41,293 bases of DNA, taken from assembly GCA_015061495.1 (NCBI GenBank), contig SUWL01000019.1:1-41293 (forward strand), given 5' to 3'. Source of the DNA: Lentisphaerota bacterium (lineage in GTDB: Bacteria; Verrucomicrobiota; Lentisphaeria; Victivallales; Victivallaceae). The translations under genes and the position numbers were made by a program. Numbering within the stretch: the first letter of the stretch is position 1; the number at the start of each line of letters is the position of its first letter. Shown here piece after piece: positions 32,764 to 40,793 of this stretch. The notes under the pieces are model-generated. The model was given only the letters and a program-made list of their open reading frames with translations. It did not search any database and was not told the origin of the DNA.

Positions 32764-34011
32764 ATGAAAAAATGTGTGCGTGTCGGTCTGGTCGGTTTGG
32801 GACCGCGGTGTGAAACTCTGGCGGCGACCTTATTCAATTTTCCGTCAAGTGAGGTGGATATTACGGCTGTATGCGATATCCGTCAGGACAGAATCGACTT
32901 GATGCAGGAGATACTTTGCAGGCATGACCGGCAAAAAGCCCAGGAATTCACCGATTTCCGGGAATTGGCAAAGTTCGACCAGGTCGATGCCGTTTTGATC
33001 CCGACTTCGTGGAACAGCCACCTCGCCATTGCTGAAGAGATGATGCGCCACGGCAAATATTGCGCTATCGAAGTCGGCGGGGCATCTTCCATCAATGAAT
33101 TGTGGCAGCTGGTGCGGGCGGCGGAATCCACCGGGGTGTCCTGCATGATGCTGGAAAATTGCTGTTACGGCAGAAATGAACTGCTTTGCCTCAATCTCGC
33201 CCGCAAAGGCTTGCTCGGCGAACTTATCCACTGCGAATGCGGTTATGAACATGATCTGACGGATGAACTTATTTTGCGTGATAAGGTCGAAACCGAACGG
33301 GCGGTCCACAATCTCCGCCGCAACGGTGAACTTTATCCGACCCACGGGATCGGACCGGTGGCGAAAATTTTGCGTATCAACCGGGGTAACCGCTTTATGA
33401 CGCTTACTGCCACCGCCAGTAAATCCCGGAGATTTGCCGAAGTCGCGGAAAATGCCGGACTGGGACGCCGGGTATTCAACGAAGGCGATGTGATCACCAC
33501 AGTTATTAAATGCGCCAACGGCGAAACGATCACCATGACTCACAGCGTGTCGCTTCCCCGGCCTTATACCAGAAATCTGCGGGTGCAGGGGACGAAAGGA
33601 CTTTTTCTGGAAGATGCCAACGCCGCTTTCATCGAGGGGATCAGCCCGAGCCGTACCGAATTGGATGTCGCCGGCAATCCCTACAGTGTGCATGATTGGA
33701 CGCCGGTGGCGGAACTTTATGAAAAATATGACCATCCCATTTGGCAGGAATTCCGCAACAATGTTGTCGGCGGCCACGGCGGGATGGATGCTCTGGTGAT
33801 GGGGGCATTCTTTGAAGCGGTGCGCAACCGGACCGCTCCGCCGATCGACGTGTACGATTGCGCCGCATGGATGAGTATCACCTGTTTGAGCGAACAATCC
33901 ATCGCTATGGGCGGTATGCCGGTGGCATTCCCGGATTTTACCGACGGCAAATGGATTTACGAGGGGCGCAGAAGTTCCGGCAAATGGGATCTGGACGAAG
34001 TCGATGATTGA
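32764..34011 (+). CDS. Gfo/Idh/MocA-family protein, GH109-like
   Basis: The 415-residue protein has an N-terminal NAD-binding Rossmann motif (VRVGLVGLGPRCETLA, with AVCDIRQDR after) and the IEVGGASSINELW nucleotide-site segment. The C-terminal substrate domain contains ELYPTHGIGPVAKIL and GGHGGMDALVMGAFF. The YPTHG and GHGGMD stretches resemble GH109 enzymes, which use bound NAD to hydrolyse alpha-N-acetylgalactosaminides. A plain sugar dehydrogenase is the alternative. I chose the ATG at 32764 with AAGGG about 11 nt upstream. The GTG at 32752 would add four residues. Confidence 0.82.
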   Translation: MKKCVRVGLVGLGPRCETLAATLFNFPSSEVDITAVCDIRQDRIDLMQEILCRHDRQKAQEFTDFRELAKFDQVDAVLIPTSWNSHLAIAEEMMRHGKYCAIEVGGASSINELWQLVRAAESTGVSCMMLENCCYGRNELLCLNLARKGLLGELIHCECGYEHDLTDELILRDKVETERAVHNLRRNGELYPTHGIGPVAKILRINRGNRFMTLTATASKSRRFAEVAENAGLGRRVFNEGDVITTVIKCANGETITMTHSVSLPRPYTRNLRVQGTKGLFLEDANAAFIEGISPSRTELDVAGNPYSVHDWTPVAELYEKYDHPIWQEFRNNVVGGHGGMDALVMGAFFEAVRNRTAPPIDVYDCAAWMSITCLSEQSIAMGGMPVAFPDFTDGKWIYEGRRSSGKWDLDEVDD

Positions 34012-34032
34012 CCGGTGGTGCAGTTTGACAAA

Positions 34033-34111
34033 AATGCACTAAAGTATTTGTCTATCTCGCTGATTTTATACGTTTTTTTTATGTAAAAGCAGTGCGATAA
34101 TGCACTAAAGT
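34033..34111 (+). promoter_or_regulatory. Two operator-like direct repeats (AATGCACTAAAGT)
   Basis: The 13-bp sequence AATGCACTAAAGT occurs at 34033-34045 and again, exactly, at 34099-34111. The core of the second copy extends to the inverted repeat CACT-AA-AGTG. The second copy abuts the -35 box at 34112 of the downstream promoter, where a bound protein could block or recruit polymerase. The regulator encoded at 39689 in the same cluster is a natural candidate, by inference only. Confidence 0.5.
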
Positions 34112-34141
34112 GTTGTTTTTTTATTCTTTAAACGATATATT
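34112..34141 (+). promoter_or_regulatory. Candidate promoter for the glycosidase-like / regulator / prepilin cluster
   Basis: TTGTTT (34112-34117), an 18-bp spacer and TATATT (34136-34141) lie 41 bp before the ATG at 34183. The -35 box matches moderately; the -10 equals that of other promoters in the window. Confidence 0.4.
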
Positions 34142-34182
34142 TTGTCTGTGATTGGAAACAGACAGAAAAGGTGTGAAAAAAG

Positions 34183-36933
34183 ATGAAAAAACTTCGCATT
34201 TTGTTTTTGCTGCTGATTTGGGCGGGAACCCATTCTGCCGTCGCGGGAAATTGGGAACTTCTTTCGGTTTTCTACCGCCCGTTCCGCGACACCAAAGTGC
34301 AGGCATGGGGCAGGGATTGGAATGTATTTCAAAGCAACGGCAAAATGTTGCGCCCGTGGATCGATTGCCAGTGGATGGAAAATTGCAGTACGACCTTTGA
34401 AATTTATCTGGTAAACCGGCACAGTACGCCGGTGCAGATCAAAGATATCCTGCTTGATGGTAAGAAAATTGCGGATTGTTACCGGGTAACGGGCAATGTG
34501 ATATGGCACCGGGTGGAACCTGCAACTGTCATGCCGGGGCAGGTGGTATCGTTGCTGATAAAATTCTGGTATACCCCGGCAAAGAAATTTGAATTGACAT
34601 TTCTGACCGGAAATGGCAGGGATTTCCGGTACACCGTTGATTTTTCGGATTTGCGCTGCAATGGATTGATCAGCCGTGTTACAGTTGATCCGGACATGGA
34701 TAAGATCCATTTGTGGCTTCACGGCGGAAGTCCGGTCAGCCGGATACTGCTGGACGGGCGTGATTATACTTCCAAATCCCGGATCGGCAAGATTTACGGT
34801 AATTTTATCCCGGTGACGGTAAATGTCGGTGAAAAACTGCAAAAGGGTTCATTGCACAATATTTATGTCGGCAGAAAAGATATCGGCAGTGCAGTGACAT
34901 TCCGGGCATTCAGCAATGATTTCCGTATCGGTATCTACAATGCTCCGATTGGCTGCGGGGTGAAGTATCACCACTTTGATGATATTTGGAATATCCATCA
35001 GGAACGGTTGGAATTTGTAAAAAATGCCGGAAATGAAGATCTCGGCATAATCGCTTCCATTCCCGATGGGCAGTTGAAAAATTATGCCGCTCAACCCAAC
35101 ATGACCGCCAATTATCTGCCTGACGAGCCGGATGCCGGAGAGGTGAGTAAATTCAAACACATCCGCTGGCAGGGACAGCGGTTGGGAATGCTTGCCCCGC
35201 AAGTCAACAGCAAGGCAAATGAGTGTATCCGGCATGCCGCGCATCTGCCGAATATGCTGGTGCTTGACAAGACCAACCGGCCTGCCAATTTTTTCGCCTA
35301 CGGCAGAATGGCTGATTTTACAGCGGTGGATTATTATTGTATAAGTTCAGATCTGCAGCCGCTGACCTGTTATCCGACAGCCAGAGTTTCCCGTATCGCG
35401 GCGGAACCGCTTCCAAGCTCGATGGTGCTGGGATGTTTCAGCCGTCCGGACAGCTCCAAGTGGAAACGGTATCCGAATCCGGCGGAAATGCGGCTGATGG
35501 CGTGGAGTTCCATTGCCGGAGGCGCCACATCCATAAGTTATTGGATGTACCCGGATGGGAAAAAGACACGCGGACCGCAAAGCAATCCGGAATTGTGGAA
35601 CAGTATGGGAAAACTTAACGGGGAAATGAAAATTGCAGGCGCATTGATCGCCAAAAGTTTCCCGGTGGATTCTTCCGTCGTGCAGGTGCCGGAAACGGTG
35701 ATCGCTTCAGTATTGCGCAGTGCGGACGATGAGGCGACCATTTTGATCTTGCTGAATAAAAACTGCCGTTCGGATGCCGGTGGAATGAGTGTGCCGGAAA
35801 TAACCGGCTTGCCGGTACGGCTGCAGCTGCCGCCGGCAAGCCGCGCCGCCGGATTGTACCGTTTGTCGGCAAGCGGGATGGAAAAGTGCCGCTTTACCGC
35901 AGAAAACAGCAGTATTTCATTTTTGATACCCGAGGTGGCGGAATGTGCTGTTTTTGCGGTATTCCATTCCGCGGCGGCGGCGGAAAAGCTGCAGCGGATT
36001 TATCAGCAGGATATCGTTCCTGGCAATAAGAGCGCTGATCAGATCCTTCATGGTAAATTATCACTGCCGGAAGCCGGCTTCAAAGAGTTTGTCCTGCGTT
36101 ATCCGGCGGCGGAAAAAATTGCTCCGGAAGTGACCGGCAGTGCCGTCGCGGTTGATATCAATGCTTCGGTATTGGATTATCCGCAGGGGCAGAATTTTTT
36201 GCAGGCAGGAGAAAATCCGGCAGAGATATGCTGGACGCTGCCGGAAGAACCGGGATGCGCATTTTTGCAATATTCAGTTGGTGAAATAACCTCTGCAGAA
36301 ATAATATATCCTGACGGAGTCCGGCAAATGCTGCTGCTTCCGGCAGATCGCCGGATCGCCGGATTGAAACATGATGGCAAAAAAGCCCGCTTGAAACTTT
36401 CATTGCCCGCCGGAGGCAGTGCGGGAAAATTTCTCGCTTTTGCCAAAGCTGAAAACGCCGCAGATTCATGGATTCCGCTGCCGGTCAGATGTACCAGCAG
36501 CGGTGATGAGCCATTCAGTCCGGAAAAGGCAGACACTCTTACTGACGGGGATTTGCTGAAAGGACCGCGCTGGTCAAATTCCAAAAACCGGCTGCAGAAT
36601 AAAAAAATTTCCATAACGGTCGAACCGGCAGGCGATGCCGCTTGGCGGCGGCTGACAGTTTGCGGTCACTATAACCGGATGTATGGTATCCGGGAACTCG
36701 GCGGGACGGTGTTTTTTGCCGATGGTTCACAAATGCCGCTTGTTCCGCAAAAAAGTTTTTCCGGAGGGCGTGCCAATGGATACCGCAAATATCTGCTTTA
36801 TTGGGAGCTGCCGGGGAAAACGGTGAAAAAAGTTGTCCTGAACCCGGTACCTGCCAATCATTTCTGGTTGTATTTCGGAGAGGTCATCGCACTTGGCGAA
36901 ACTGCTTCATCCGGTATAAAAGGAGAGAAATAG
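34183..36933 (+). CDS. Large secreted glycoside-hydrolase-like protein, paralogue 1
   Basis: The 916-residue protein has a signal peptide (KKLRILFLLLIWAGTHSAVAG). No named family is recognised. An N-terminal beta-rich region of about 260 residues precedes a barrel-like region containing ANYLPDEPDAGE (about 310-320). Further along are WKRYPNPAEMRLMAWSSIAGG and SISYWMYPDGKK, which resemble the acid-bearing strands of clan-A-type glycosidases. The C-terminus has a probable beta-sandwich with LTDGDLLKGPRWSNSKNRL and ends WLYFGEVIALGE, like a discoidin-type carbohydrate-binding module. The neighbouring paralogue shares all these blocks. Polysaccharide cleavage is inferred from the DEPD motif and context. 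The next gene starts 1 nt after its stop. Confidence 0.65.
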   Translation: MKKLRILFLLLIWAGTHSAVAGNWELLSVFYRPFRDTKVQAWGRDWNVFQSNGKMLRPWIDCQWMENCSTTFEIYLVNRHSTPVQIKDILLDGKKIADCYRVTGNVIWHRVEPATVMPGQVVSLLIKFWYTPAKKFELTFLTGNGRDFRYTVDFSDLRCNGLISRVTVDPDMDKIHLWLHGGSPVSRILLDGRDYTSKSRIGKIYGNFIPVTVNVGEKLQKGSLHNIYVGRKDIGSAVTFRAFSNDFRIGIYNAPIGCGVKYHHFDDIWNIHQERLEFVKNAGNEDLGIIASIPDGQLKNYAAQPNMTANYLPDEPDAGEVSKFKHIRWQGQRLGMLAPQVNSKANECIRHAAHLPNMLVLDKTNRPANFFAYGRMADFTAVDYYCISSDLQPLTCYPTARVSRIAAEPLPSSMVLGCFSRPDSSKWKRYPNPAEMRLMAWSSIAGGATSISYWMYPDGKKTRGPQSNPELWNSMGKLNGEMKIAGALIAKSFPVDSSVVQVPETVIASVLRSADDEATILILLNKNCRSDAGGMSVPEITGLPVRLQLPPASRAAGLYRLSASGMEKCRFTAENSSISFLIPEVAECAVFAVFHSAAAAEKLQRIYQQDIVPGNKSADQILHGKLSLPEAGFKEFVLRYPAAEKIAPEVTGSAVAVDINASVLDYPQGQNFLQAGENPAEICWTLPEEPGCAFLQYSVGEITSAEIIYPDGVRQMLLLPADRRIAGLKHDGKKARLKLSLPAGGSAGKFLAFAKAENAADSWIPLPVRCTSSGDEPFSPEKADTLTDGDLLKGPRWSNSKNRLQNKKISITVEPAGDAAWRRLTVCGHYNRMYGIRELGGTVFFADGSQMPLVPQKSFSGGRANGYRKYLLYWELPGKTVKKVVLNPVPANHFWLYFGEVIALGETASSGIKGEK

Positions 36934-36934
36934 A

Positions 36935-39658
36935 ATGAGAAAAATGGTGAAAATGTTATGTTTATGCATGCTGAATTGTGCAGTAGCTTTATCGGTATCC
37001 GCCGGAGATTGGCAGCGGACGGCAATGACTTATGCTCCTGACCGGGGGTATGAAAATGCTGCGGCACATTATGTGGAAAAATGGGGCTGGAAAGATGCCG
37101 CCGGAGAGATAATCCAATATTATCCGAAGTATTTTACTCCGGGCGGGATGCTGGAAATGACTTTTATCTATCGGGGCAAAGAGCGCAAACTTCCCCCGTT
37201 GGAATTGTCGGTAGACGGAGTCAGACAGCAGGAGGTAATGGATCAGCCGGGGCGGAATGTCGTCTGGTATCGCATTACACCGCTTTCTCCGCTGCCGGGT
37301 GCCGTGGTCAGAGTGATGGCGCGTTTCCGCGCTCATCCGGATAAACCGGTTGCACTGCAGTTGAATTCCGGCACGCAAAAGGTGTGGGAAGAGGTGGTGG
37401 ATCTCCGGAAGCTGCCGCGCAGCAGACTGCTCCGGATGACGATGGATGACAGCATGAAACAGCTTAATATTTTTGTGCGGCACAGTGCCGGAGCAAAATT
37501 GGGAAAGGTTTTGTTTGACGGAATGGATCTGTCCGCAAATGTCTCCGCCGGCAGCGTATATGGGAACATCCTGCCGCTGAAATTGACTTTGCCCATGCCG
37601 CTTGCCAAAGGCAGTCACCATACGCTGATTTTTGAGTACGGTTCAGTCGTCAGCAGTTATGGATTTCAGGCGCACCGCAATAACTTCGGATGTGCGATTT
37701 ACGGCGGACCGCACCCGGAAAATATGAAGTGGCACAATTTTGATATCTATTTTGATCACGGTTCCACCCAGATCAGCCGGATCATGGCCAATTACCGCAA
37801 CGGGATCGAGAGTGTATTCATGATCAAAGGCGCATATCACCAGTACCGGGAATTGCCCGGTATTCTGGGAGATTATTTGACCGATGAACCCGATGTGGGG
37901 GATTTTATGCACTATAAGAGTATCAATCCGCCATATTTGCGTCTGGGAATGAATGCTCCGAAACTGAATAAAAAGGTGCAGGATAAAAATCAGCAGGCTC
38001 AAAGTTTGCTCAATATTTCCACGATCAACGGTACATTCAAACCCGGAGAATACTACAATTACGCCCGGATCACCGATGTGGTGGCAATGGATCCCTATTC
38101 CGTATCAGCCGGACGCAGCGTAATGGAAGTTTACGATTTGGGCAAAGTTGTCCATGCCGCAAATGAACCGGGGATTTTCTGGACGCTGATCGGATGTTAC
38201 GCGTACAAAAAAGCTCACTGGAAACGTTTTCCCAATGACGATGAGATGTTGTTTATGGTTCGCAGTGCAGTTGCCGCGGGTACTCAAAGTATCGGATATT
38301 GGATGTATGTCAACGGTTCACTGACCTACGGTCCGGTTGCCAATCCGGGCTTGTGGCGTACCATGGGCAGGATCAACGGTGAATTGAAAAATGCCGCGCA
38401 TCTGCTGCGGAAATCCTGTCCGGCAGAGGTCCCGGTCAAAGTTCCTGACGGGGTCGCCGCACATTTGTTGCGGACGATCGATGATGAAGCAACATTGATC
38501 ATGCTGATCAATACCGGATGTGTATCTGATGCCTCCGGAATCACCATCCCGCCGGTGAAAAAATTCCGGTTGGAAACCGTTTTGCCGCCGGGATGTCCTG
38601 CCGTCGAAGTTTTCCGTATGACTCCGGACGGCCCTGAAAAATGTAAATTTACAACCACGTCTGACGGAAAAACTGCCTTTGAGATCGATATGACCCATAG
38701 TGCATTTTTTGTGATCCCGCACCATCGCAATGCGGCAGATAAGATCATTGATATCTGGAAAAAGAAGATCCTGCCGAACAATCTGATGGCGGAGAAGATT
38801 TTCCGGGGGAGAACTGTCGCTGCAGAGAGCGATTTGAAAGATTATCCGGCGCTGGTGGATTCCCGATTGATCGCTCCGGCAAAAGAGTGCGGCGGCAGAG
38901 AAGAGACCCTGAACGGCGCATGGGTCGATCATTTTCAGGGGCAGAGCTACCGGAGAGCAGGCGAGGAAAAAATGGAGATCAGCTGGCAGCTGCCCCCGGA
39001 AGCCGGTGACATTTATCTGCAGTATTCATCTGAAGAACAGCCGGTCATTTCCCTTGTTAAAAGCGACGGTGTCCGGGAGGATATGATCCTGCCGCCGGCT
39101 CGGCGTACCGGTATAAAGATCGCTCATGACGGCAAGGCACAGCGGATGACACTGGCACTGACGTCCGGAGTTTCCGGCAGATCGCTGTTTTTCGTACCAC
39201 GCGCACTGGCGGATAAAAAAATGAAGTTCCACCGCTCTGCGGATGTGAAAATTCTGGGAGATGAACCGGTTTCTCCGGAAAAAGCCGCCGCGTTGACCGA
39301 CGGCAATTTGGTCAAAGGACCGCGCTGGTCCAATTCCAAAAACCGGCTGAAAAAGCATCAGCCGGTGATCCGGTTGGATTTCCCCGAAGCAGTGAAGTTG
39401 AAAAATGTGATCGTATGCGGCTGGAACAACCGTACCTACGGTATCAACCGGCTTTACGGCAAGGTCACGTTTGCCGACGGATCGTCTGTGACACTGCCGG
39501 ACAGAAAAAGTTTTACCGGAGGGAACGGTATCTGGTACCGGAAATATATTTTCTGGTGGGATCTGCCGGATAAAGCGGTGAAAAATGTGGAAATTATTCC
39601 GTCTCCGGCAAATTTCCTCTGGATCGATATCGGTGAAATTATTTGTGTGGAACGTTGA
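36935..39658 (+). CDS. Large secreted glycoside-hydrolase-like protein, paralogue 2
   Basis: The 907-residue protein has a signal peptide (MVKMLCLCMLNCAVALSVSAG) and the same layout as its upstream neighbour. The matching segments are GDYLTDEPDVGDF, RLGMNAPKLNKK, WKRFPNDDEMLFMVRSAVAAG, SIGYWMYVNGSLTYGP and the C-terminal LTDGNLVKGPRWSNSKNRLK. By eye, identity is roughly a third overall and higher in these blocks. The retained Asp-Glu-Pro-Asp in both copies suggests a shared active site. Signal-peptide cleavage after SVSAG would release the mature enzyme. GGAGA precedes the ATG, and the gap from the first gene is 1 nt. The regulator follows after 30 nt. Confidence 0.65.
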   Translation: MRKMVKMLCLCMLNCAVALSVSAGDWQRTAMTYAPDRGYENAAAHYVEKWGWKDAAGEIIQYYPKYFTPGGMLEMTFIYRGKERKLPPLELSVDGVRQQEVMDQPGRNVVWYRITPLSPLPGAVVRVMARFRAHPDKPVALQLNSGTQKVWEEVVDLRKLPRSRLLRMTMDDSMKQLNIFVRHSAGAKLGKVLFDGMDLSANVSAGSVYGNILPLKLTLPMPLAKGSHHTLIFEYGSVVSSYGFQAHRNNFGCAIYGGPHPENMKWHNFDIYFDHGSTQISRIMANYRNGIESVFMIKGAYHQYRELPGILGDYLTDEPDVGDFMHYKSINPPYLRLGMNAPKLNKKVQDKNQQAQSLLNISTINGTFKPGEYYNYARITDVVAMDPYSVSAGRSVMEVYDLGKVVHAANEPGIFWTLIGCYAYKKAHWKRFPNDDEMLFMVRSAVAAGTQSIGYWMYVNGSLTYGPVANPGLWRTMGRINGELKNAAHLLRKSCPAEVPVKVPDGVAAHLLRTIDDEATLIMLINTGCVSDASGITIPPVKKFRLETVLPPGCPAVEVFRMTPDGPEKCKFTTTSDGKTAFEIDMTHSAFFVIPHHRNAADKIIDIWKKKILPNNLMAEKIFRGRTVAAESDLKDYPALVDSRLIAPAKECGGREETLNGAWVDHFQGQSYRRAGEEKMEISWQLPPEAGDIYLQYSSEEQPVISLVKSDGVREDMILPPARRTGIKIAHDGKAQRMTLALTSGVSGRSLFFVPRALADKKMKFHRSADVKILGDEPVSPEKAAALTDGNLVKGPRWSNSKNRLKKHQPVIRLDFPEAVKLKNVIVCGWNNRTYGINRLYGKVTFADGSSVTLPDRKSFTGGNGIWYRKYIFWWDLPDKAVKNVEIIPSPANFLWIDIGEIICVER

Positions 39659-39688
39659 GAATTTGATCCCCGGTTGTTGAGATAACGT

Positions 39689-40789
39689 ATGCGTAACGCG
39701 GCAAGTATATTGAAAAATATTCTGTTTGAGCATGAAGATATTTCCAGACAGACGCTGATCCGTATTTCCGGACTGGATCCGCGGACGGTCAGCCGCTGTA
39801 TGAGAACTCTGGCGGCAAAGCATCTGGTTGCCATCAGCCGGCGCAATTCCGGCTGCGGCAGACCGGCAGAGTATTATACTTTGCAGATGCAGAATGTCCG
39901 TTTTGTTCATTTTATAGTGACCAAAAGCGAGATCTATACTGTGGTCAGCGATGTCCGCCGCTTCCCGCTGTTTCTTGACCGGGAAGAGTTCTCCTGGAAC
40001 CGCTCTCACCCGGAAAAGATGACTGCCCGGCTGAAACAGCTGGCACTTGCAGCTCTGGAATTGCCGGAGTTGAAAGATGCTTTTGTGGTTGCCGCCGGAT
40101 TGGGGTACATGCTTAACAGAATACCGCCGGTTAATATCCGGCAGCGCTGGGTAGATGCGCTGGAAATGATTTTTCAGTGTCCGTGTCCGGTGTTGAGTGC
40201 CGATACATTTTTGTTGTCGCAATATCAGGTGAACAGTTGTCTTGCCGGTAAAATGGCGGGGATCACGTACAAAGATGATATCCAATGCGTGGCACTCAAT
40301 GATTCGGTGACCGACCGGAATTTGCAGCTCAAAGCGGAAAAGGTGATCGCCGATGCCGGGGCAAAAGAGATGGGGTTTACCAATTTTATCTGCAAATTTC
40401 ATCCAAACACATTGAAAAATTTGCAGGATTTCCCGCCGGGAAAATATTACAATGCTGTTTGTATGCTTGCTATGAACGGGGATGAACCGGCAGAAAAGCT
40501 GCTGCGTTCTTACGGTAATTTTTTGGGCGGGATTCTGGTGGAACTGGCAAAAACCGAGGCGTTTGATCATCTGACACTGCTGCATCCCCGGCAAATGGTA
40601 AGTGCCGGTGCCATGGAAACTTTCCGCGCCGCATTTCCGGAGTTGCCGCTTTATATGGTGAATTTTTCTCCCAATGGATTTATTCTCGCGCCGGCAGGAT
40701 ATTTGATCCGGGGCGTGCGGGAATTTGAACACGGCAGAAGATTGAATGGATATAACCGGTATTATCAACCATTTTCAGGAAAGGAATGA
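39689..40789 (+). CDS. Winged-helix transcriptional regulator, possibly ROK-related
   Basis: The 366-residue protein begins with a DNA-binding region: ILKNILFEHEDISRQTLIRISGLDPRTVSRCMRTLAAKHLVAISRR (in consecutive pieces), followed by GCGRPAEYYTL. This is the arrangement of ROK/NagC-type regulators, with a recognition helix in DPRTVSRCMRTL. The remaining 290 residues loosely follow a ROK sugar-kinase fold (VVAAGLGYMLNRIP, LSADTFLLSQYQ). The usual glycine-rich ATP and zinc motifs are absent, so it should sense a ligand without kinase activity. It lies directly after the two glycosidase-like genes and is likely to control them. Its last codons contain the ribosome site of the prepilin gene. Confidence 0.7.
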   Translation: MRNAASILKNILFEHEDISRQTLIRISGLDPRTVSRCMRTLAAKHLVAISRRNSGCGRPAEYYTLQMQNVRFVHFIVTKSEIYTVVSDVRRFPLFLDREEFSWNRSHPEKMTARLKQLALAALELPELKDAFVVAAGLGYMLNRIPPVNIRQRWVDALEMIFQCPCPVLSADTFLLSQYQVNSCLAGKMAGITYKDDIQCVALNDSVTDRNLQLKAEKVIADAGAKEMGFTNFICKFHPNTLKNLQDFPPGKYYNAVCMLAMNGDEPAEKLLRSYGNFLGGILVELAKTEAFDHLTLLHPRQMVSAGAMETFRAAFPELPLYMVNFSPNGFILAPAGYLIRGVREFEHGRRLNGYNRYYQPFSGKE

Positions 40790-40793
40790 CAGT

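Noticed and set aside
34091-34120. AGTGC and GCACT followed by T residues as a terminator
   Set aside because: The stem is five pairs and the T-tract begins several bases after it; the same bases form the duplicated operator-like site.
39026-40768. 580-codon minus-strand open frame
   Set aside because: It spans the end of the second glycosidase-like gene and the whole regulator in antisense; its His/Gln-rich composition is typical of antisense shadows here.
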